Translations under genes and position numbers: made by a program
Part shown: piece by piece, positions 59,801 to 64,000 of the stretch
Position numbering within the stretch: position 1 is the first letter of the stretch
Layout of the letters: every line of letters begins with the position of its first letter
Notes under the pieces: model-generated
Seen by the model: the letters and a program-made list of their open reading frames with translations, nothing else
The model's database searches: none
Told to the model about the DNA's origin: nothing
From: Chelonoidis abingdonii
Lineage: Eukaryota > Chordata > Testudines > Testudinidae
DNA length: 64,000 bases
Direction: 5' to 3'
NCBI RefSeq assembly: GCF_003597395.2
Contig: NC_133770.1
Coordinates: 35,805,217 to 35,869,216 of the forward strand

Positions 59801-62800
59801 CCATGCAGGGAGGTCAGAGATCCTGTACCTTGACTCCAGCTCTGGCCCCAGTACTGACGAGGGTGATGCCAGCACCAGCTAGTTTCCTGGCGGTAGTGTA
59901 TCAGGCAGAAGTGGGTGTCCTCTGCCTTTCTGTCCCAACTTTTCCCTTGGTCCAGAACTTTTTCAGGGCTGTGTCCTTTATAGCCCTGTTGGCAGGGCAG
60001 GCTGCTGAACCTATGCGTCTGTTGGCGATGCACCCCAATGTTTCCCTAACACACTCAATGGAAATGGGGCCAGTACCGGAGTTGGCACAAGGGACCTCCT
60101 CAGCACCAGGATACTTCTTCCGTACCCCCATGGCTAGCACTGCCAATGTTGCTGTGGCAGCAGTCACCGCCCTCCACTTTGGCACCATCAGTTACTTGGG
60201 TACCGATGCTGACTTCAGGGTCAACATCGCTCCCAGCACTGGAAACAACGAAGGCATACTCAGTGCCAGCATTACTGTTTCCACCATCAGCACTAGTCCC
60301 CTCATTGTTCTGGGCTACGGAAAAGTCAGACTGGCTACTCGCACCCTTAGGGCTGGCCTCACCACAATCTGCTGAATGCTGAGATTCCTTGGCATCCGAG
60401 TCAGACTCTTACTCTTCCTACTCTCCATTGCCCGAGCAAGGGCCGTTCATAGAGCACTATGGGCACCAGGACTGGTTCTCATCTCGTGGTTGGTTCACAG
60501 GCCCTAGCCTGGCAGCTACAGGTTACCAATGTCTTATCCATAACAGTCGCCTCTTCATGGAATCCACAGAGGTTCTACTCCTTACCCTGCTGAAAGCCAA
60601 AGATCACTGGCCAGGTCTGTAGTTGTGACTGGTGATCTGCCACAGATTCAGGCACTGGTGAACCTTCCCCTCAAGAAGCCTCGAGAGTCATCCCACCCAG
60701 GCTCAGTCCTAGAGCAGGATCGGCTCTGGCACAGTTTACACAGTCAAGACGTGGCAGTTTTGCATCAAGGAGAGTATCATGCCGATAGCCAACCACTTGC
60801 CTGAGGTTCAGAATAATCTTGCAGACCATCTCAGCAGGAATTTTTCCCTGAGTCACGTGTCTTTCCCTGAGACAAGCATCCTCCAGACTATCTTCGTAAC
60901 CAGGGGTGTTCTGACGATCAACCTATATGCTAAAAGGGATAACAAGAAATGTCACCTGTTCTGCTCTTGAGGAGGCCTCAGTCCAAGCTCCCTGTCCTAT
61001 GCCTTCCACCTCTCAGCTAGCAAGTGGCTCCCTTCTATGCCTTTCCCTTGATTGCAATCATCCCACAGGTCATCCTAAAGCTGAAAGTGGATTGGACTAA
61101 GCTCATCCTCATTGCCCTGGCATGTCCAAGGTAGTGCTCGTTCTCCAACTTTCTTGTACTGTCAGTTCAACCTCCCATCCCTTCTTCTGTATCCCAACCT
61201 ACTCACTCAGAATCACAGCCCACGTTGCACCCCATGCTCACCTCCCTGCATCTCACATCCTGGCTGCTGCATGGCTGAATGAGGATAAAGTGCACTGTTC
61301 AGCAACTGTTCAGTAGGTTCTACTCAACAGTAGGAAGCCTTCTACCAGGGCTGGTCTCTTCAGCAAAATGGAAACAGTTTTCCATGTGGTCATTGACATG
61401 CAGAATTCAACCGAAGCTGGTTTCCATCCAAGACATCTTGGAGTACCTGCTGCGCCCTCAATTGTCAGGACTTGTGCTTCGTTCATTGAAAGTGCATCTG
61501 GCAGTAATATCAGCATTTTATCCCCCTATTCAGAGGAGATCAGTCTGCTCCAATCCCATGGTAGTAAAATTTTTAATGGGGCTTCTTTGCCTGTATTCTC
61601 TGGTCCAAGAGCCAGTTCCTCTGTGGGACCTTAACATGGTCCTAGCGGCACTGATGGGATCTCCATTTGAGCCCCTAGCATTTTGTCCCTCTCCACTATT
61701 GTGTCAAAAAGCTGTGTTCCTAGTAGAAATAACATTCACAAGGGAAGTGTGAAAGTTGCAGGTTTGATGGCAGGGCCTACTTACACACAATTCTCCAAAG
61801 TCAGGGTGACTTTATGACACATCCAAATTTTTTGTCTAACGTGGTTTCTCAATTTCATTTGAACCAGGTGGTATAATTACCTTCATTCTTTCCTAAGCAG
61901 CATTCATCTCTGGAGGAGCAGCATGTCCATACATTAGACATCAGGCAATGTCTAGCTTTTTATCTGGACAGAACTAAACTATTTTATGCTTTGTCTCGCT
62001 TGTTTGTGGCATATGCAGATCATATGAAGTGTCAAGTTGTCTCTTCACAGACATACTCTAGATGGATAACATTCTGTATCAAGACTGCATACGAAACAGC
62101 TTCAACTTCTCCCCCTCAGCAGGCACAAGCTCATTCAGTGAGAGCATAAGCAATGTCAGTAATATTCCTCAGTGACTTTTCCATATTGGACATTTGTAGG
62201 GCTGCTACCTGGTCATCCATTCATCCATTTATGAACCATTATGCCATTACTGATTCTTCCAGGGTGGATGCAACCTTCAGCAAGCTGGTCCTACAATCCT
62301 TGTTCAAGTAGACTCTGTACCCTGCCTCTTGTAGGGTAGGAGGGTGGGAAGAGGGGGTGTGCGTACTGCTTGTGCGTCACTTAAGAGGGATATGCAGTTG
62401 CATCTACTCAAAGAAGAAGAAACATGAAAGATGTGCATCTACTTAAAGAAACTGTAACTGTGATTCTCCAAGATGTGATGAAGATATATATTGAGAAGCA
62501 TATTAAGCTTTTATGGGGCCCTGGGCCAGAGCAAGTGGGGGCCCCTCCCCACACCTTCCACCAGCAGTTCCTCCCACCCTCTTGCAAGGGAAATGGGATT
62601 GGGGCACGGGGGGCTTGTTCCACTCTGCATGCCCGGCACTCCTGCCGCGGAGCGGGGTCGGGGCATGGGGGCTTCCTGGGTGCCAGGTGGGCAAACAGGG
62701 ACAAGCTACTGCCCCCTCACTCCACTCCCCAACCGGAGTGCCAGGCATTCAAGTGGAGGGGAGCAAGCAACCCCACTCCCCGGCAGCACCACCATGTGGG

Positions 62801-63200
62801 CAGGCAGATGGGGGCAAGCCCCTACACCCTGGAAAAGTGTATATAAACCTGGACTCTAATTTTAATTATATTTAATTTTCTTTCTTTAACTACAGAACCT
62901 TTAAGAGCACCATTGAAGCTCTCCAAATCCCTGAAGTAAGCTTTGATCAGAGAATATGCAAATGACAATGTACTCATGTGAGGACAATACCTTGGTGACC
63001 ACTGTTGTTAGTTTTTCCCGTTAGTGCTAGGCTTTGCTCCACTTTCGTTATTTCTTCCTCTACATTTAAGCCATTCAGGGCAGATTTAGTCTGGATGCCA
63101 TTCTGCATTTCTGGAACAAAGTTGTCCTTATAACAGCCATTAGTGACAATACTTTCCAAATCCTTAGATGCTGCTGAGTCCTGCTTTACATTCTTATAGT
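50670..63200 (-). CDS. ACBD5: ACBD5 (acyl-CoA-binding domain protein 5), C-terminal exons, 5' part outside window
   Basis: Minus-strand exons in transcript order are 63200-62991, 58796-58690, 56948-56672, 54137-53938, 53547-53497, 53187-53078 and a probable terminal exon from 50879. Phases agree throughout. In mammals ACBD5 is a tail-anchored peroxisomal membrane protein that binds very-long-chain acyl-CoA through its N-terminal domain and tethers peroxisomes to the ER by binding VAPB. Visible here are an acidic variable region, the VAP-binding FFAT-like segment (EVFCDSMEQF), the charged GGDGERWGSD segment, a leucine-rich coiled coil (NEQIAVVLMRLQEDMQNVLQ) and a single transmembrane span with a basic tail. 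The N-terminal acyl-CoA-binding exons are to the right of the window. No disabling change was seen. The gene runs towards MASTL. Confidence 0.95.
50880..53077. other. Probable last ACBD5 intron (or its long 3'UTR)
   Basis: If the terminal exon at 50879 is used this is an intron; if not, the 3'UTR reads through it. It contains an exon-like plus-strand stretch (about 52465-52603) described in the findings. No transposon ends were recognised. Confidence 0.5.
53078..53187 (-). CDS. ACBD5: ACBD5 transmembrane (tail-anchor) exon
   Basis: The acceptor is TTGCTTAG. The exon encodes RPLWWPFDISPGTLAFAVVW, then PFVAQWLVHVYFQRRRR, a single hydrophobic span followed by an arginine cluster, as needed for PEX19-dependent peroxisomal tail anchoring. 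If it is not spliced again, the frame ends at TGA 53076-53074, giving a tail of RRRR only, where human has RRRRKLN. That TGA sits inside a good donor (AAG/GTGAAG at 53078/53077), so I end the exon at 53078 and join it to 50879. The exon is certain; its 3' boundary is probable. Confidence 0.88.
53497..53547 (-). CDS. ACBD5: ACBD5 51-nt microexon before the membrane anchor
   Basis: This exon has 17 codons in phase 0 at both ends, acceptor TTAAAG and donor GTAAGA. It reads ARSVTLQSNLQPASSVK and lies exactly where human ACBD5 has the 17-residue AKSSTSTLQTAPQPTSQ. It is too short to stand out by open reading frame alone and was placed by homology, splice sites and phase. Confidence 0.9.
53938..54137 (-). 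CDS. ACBD5: ACBD5 exon: coiled coil
   Basis: This exon is 200 nt, phase 1 in and phase 0 out, acceptor ACTTAG and donor GTAACA. It encodes HRMQPLGDGAQGGQMGSGGD, GERWGSDRAPRGSLNEQIA, then VVLMRLQEDMQNVLQRLHTL and EALTASQ. The heptad-like leucine and methionine spacing predicts a coiled coil next to the membrane anchor. Confidence 0.96.
54358..55240 (-). mobile_element. Non-LTR retrotransposon (RTE-like) reverse transcriptase fragment
   Basis: Reading on the minus strand from 55240: LTPSPDLLNLVLEAVKAVAL, then NNPRFADDI with the catalytic FADD box, VYLGGLISENGNHKDAMKRR, LATTAFRKFCKIW and IRNRSRLRRHWIDKVRND. The end reads TTGAGCTGACTGATGGGACT, CGAAGAAGAT. Stops and frameshifts are frequent. The motif spacing resembles RTE-type elements, but the clade is not certain. 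It lies in the ACBD5 intron before the coiled-coil exon, in ACBD5 orientation. The plus-strand 155-codon frame at 54405-54872 is its shadow. Confidence 0.8.
55241..56671. other. ACBD5 intron, remainder
   Basis: AT-rich intron between the RTE-like fragment and the exon at 56672. Nothing recognised. Confidence 0.5.
56672..56948 (-). CDS. ACBD5: ACBD5 exon: glycine/charge-rich region
   Basis: This exon is 277 nt, phase 0 in and phase 1 out, acceptor TTTGTAG and donor GTACTG. It encodes PLEMITSAKGPLQHSSHFLE at the start and AAVEGKGEVKCGGEDGKSS then GVRRGRG at the end, matching human VAVEGKGEVKHGGEDG to VRRGRG. Confidence 0.93.
56949..58224. other. ACBD5 intron before the MITE
   Basis: AT-rich, no element recognised. 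Confidence 0.5.
58233..58553. mobile_element. hAT MITE with perfect 8-bp target duplication
   Basis: The ends CAGTGGTCCCTAACCTTTTT and (reverse complement) CAGTGGTCCCCAATGTGGTG are inverted repeats. The octamer CAGTAGAG is present exactly on both sides (58225-58232 and 58554-58561). The interior is made of GC-rich hairpin units containing CCTCTCGATGATGC and its complement. The termini resemble those of the larger element at 20843-22344, so the two are related. It is in an ACBD5 intron. Confidence 0.93.
58690..58796 (-). CDS. ACBD5: ACBD5 exon with FFAT-like (VAP-binding) motif
   Basis: This exon is 107 nt, phase 1 in and phase 0 out, acceptor ATAG and donor GTAAAA. It reads SNEDSVEEVSGIQHLTSDSD followed by SEVFCDSMEQFGQEE. 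The SDSDSEV acidic tract followed by the aromatic and CDSME is the FFAT-like segment that binds the MSP domain of VAPB in human ACBD5. Confidence 0.95.
59379..60640 (+). pseudogene. DIRS copy C gag-like remnant
   Basis: The start has CLLCLDETHIKEWCSIC, keeping the C-x2-C-x4-H-x4-C-x2-C knuckle, then LHLKQHLLKQAMQPALA. The frame breaks near 59720 and a second open stretch (59761-60375) is Ala/Ser/Thr-rich with no recognised domain. The N-terminal part aligns with copies A and B. Confidence 0.7.
60770..60970 (+). pseudogene. DIRS copy C RNase H 3' part
   Basis: The frame 60779-60970 reads HLPEVQNNLADHLSRNF and then LYAKRDNKKCHLFCS. These correspond to the NxxADxLSR and LFTxxxNRKCxQFCS blocks of copies A and B. 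Confidence 0.75.
61080..62315 (+). pseudogene. DIRS copy C tyrosine recombinase remnant
   Basis: LSGLVLRSLKVHLAVISAFY (61465-61525) and AVFLVEITFTREV (61710-61750, catalytic Arg region changed) are followed near 62130-62310 by HSVRA, ICRAATWSSIHPFMNHYAIT and the Tyr. Several stops occur (for example TGA after TREV), so it is inactive. Confidence 0.82.
62500..62860. repeat. GC-rich repeat-like block
   Basis: GGGGCCCTGGGCCAGAGCAA begins a GC-rich stretch bounded by AT-rich DNA directly after DIRS copy C. Composition and overlapping open frames on both strands resemble the GC-rich cores of the hAT elements elsewhere, but I could not find termini. Confidence 0.45.
62991..63200 (-). CDS. ACBD5: ACBD5 exon: acidic linker region
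   Basis: This exon is 210 nt, phase 1 at both ends, acceptor TTTCACAG and donor GTATTG on the minus strand. It encodes DYKNVKQDSAASKDLESIVT, then NGCYKDNFVPEMQNGIQ and ends GKTNNSGHQ. It aligns to the human KNLEVIVTNGYDKDGFVQ stretch. Moderate divergence is normal for this linker. Confidence 0.9.
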
Positions 63201-64000
63201 CTGTGAAAGAACAAGGAAACCTTGCAAATAAAAAGCCACATGACTTATGGTACAAAACACATTTTTACAGATAGTTGACTTTCTGATCTGCTGCGTATAT
63301 CTTGTATGGTCTGAATCAAATTTAGATTACATTTTCACTTGGAGTTAGGTTCACAGGGTTAGTTCTGCGCCTTTAAAAAAAAATAAGCTTACATGCAAAA
63401 AAATCCTAAACTTTCATTCTACATAGCAAGCAAAACAGGTATTTTTAAATATAAAAGTAGTAAATCCACTGTAGCCCTCATCAGTTAGTAAAACTAAGAG
63501 GATTATTAAACGGCTAAGTTTTAAATGCATAGTTTCTCTTGGTTTTCATATGAGACTTGTATTTTCCCAAAATCCCCACGAACACACAGAAAAAAGTCCT
63601 CACTAAAAAACTTTCCTTTTATCTTTCATTGAAGAAGAGGAAGAAATAGGATTTTTAATTCTGTGGTTGTATCCCGTGCACCCACATGCACTCACAGCCG
63701 CCCACAAGATAAACAGGTCCTAAACATAAAACAGAATAACCATACACAGCACACTTTAGGCCCTCATCTTGTAAGCTGTTATGTGCAGATACACCCCAAT
63801 GAAATTAATGAGGCTCTCTATATATGCAGGGCTCTGCCTGTATGAAACAGGTTTTAGGGTTGTTGTCCTTAGTCCTTCACCTTGTAGGTCAGATTGAAAG
63901 GTGATCCCATTCTTCATATGTATTCTTCCGTGCACTTTGTATAAAACAAAATAAACCTGCTGATGTATCTCACACATGACATTCAAGATACAGCCCTTTG
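63201..64000. other. ACBD5 intron, right edge of window
   Basis: AT-rich intron sequence. No upstream ACBD5 exon was found before the window ends. Confidence 0.55.

Larger units (their letters stand above)
59020..62470 (+). mobile_element. DIRS-type retrotransposon, copy C (RT deleted, distinct termini)
   Basis: The gag knuckle (59412), an RNase H end and the tyrosine recombinase are recognisable in order on the plus strand, but no reverse transcriptase motifs lie between 60400 and 60700. The termini TTTGAGTAGATGCAGCTGTG (near 59033) and TTGCATCTACTCAAAGAAGA (near 62399) are inverted repeats. They differ from copies A and B, so this is another subfamily. It is inserted in an ACBD5 intron, antisense to that gene. 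Confidence 0.85.

Noticed and set aside
62424..62875. 120-140 codon frames after DIRS copy C
   Set aside because: Three overlapping frames in a GC-rich repeat-like block without domains.

Overview
The window is nuclear DNA of a vertebrate, most likely a cryptodiran turtle. Evidence: vertebrate genes with GT-AG introns and long AT-rich non-coding stretches; a tRNA-derived SINE with a CR1-type 3' tail at 26880-27057, of the kind known from turtles; CR1 and RTE-like LINE fragments; several families of hAT and mariner-like non-autonomous elements; and three DIRS-type (tyrosine-recombinase) retrotransposons. No prokaryotic features, CRISPR arrays or structural RNA genes were seen.

Two protein genes lie tail to tail. 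MASTL (Greatwall kinase) is on the plus strand. Eleven coding exons (6712-6849 to 43755-43912) encode everything except the N-terminal exon, which lies upstream of the window. All exon phases join without a break, giving 847 codons plus stop. ACBD5 (peroxisomal acyl-CoA-binding tail-anchored protein) is on the minus strand. Its C-terminal exons run from 62991-63200 down to the transmembrane exon at 53078-53187, with a probable terminal exon and poly(A) signal at 50670-50879. The acyl-CoA-binding domain exons lie beyond the right edge. The MASTL-ACBD5 convergent order is the one known in human.

Layout: 1-6711, 3' part of MASTL intron 1, packed with DNA-transposon fragments (hAT element 3631-5704 holding a nested mariner-like element). 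6712-19783, exons encoding the kinase N-lobe, catalytic loop and the long non-conserved middle region. 19784-40678, a 20.9 kb intron in the middle of the kinase C-lobe containing a hAT element (20843-22344) and two near-adjacent DIRS elements in the same orientation (22378-30050 and 30661-38716). DIRS copy A is cut by an LTR element, a SINE, a CR1 and a MITE; copy B is cut by a hAT element with a decayed transposase gene. 40679-43912, last three MASTL exons. 43913-50670, MASTL 3'UTR and intergenic DNA. 50670-63200, ACBD5, whose introns hold an RTE-like LINE fragment (54358-55240), a hAT MITE with a perfect target duplication (58233-58553) and a third, internally deleted DIRS element (59020-62470).

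The host genes are ordinary and apparently intact. The most notable content is the DIRS set, in which copy B still shows the inverted terminal repeats and internal complementary region expected of the DIRS circular-junction mechanism, and an ACBD5 3' end where the apparent stop codon overlaps a good splice donor. I found no evidence for an undescribed gene system; the unusual items are in the findings.
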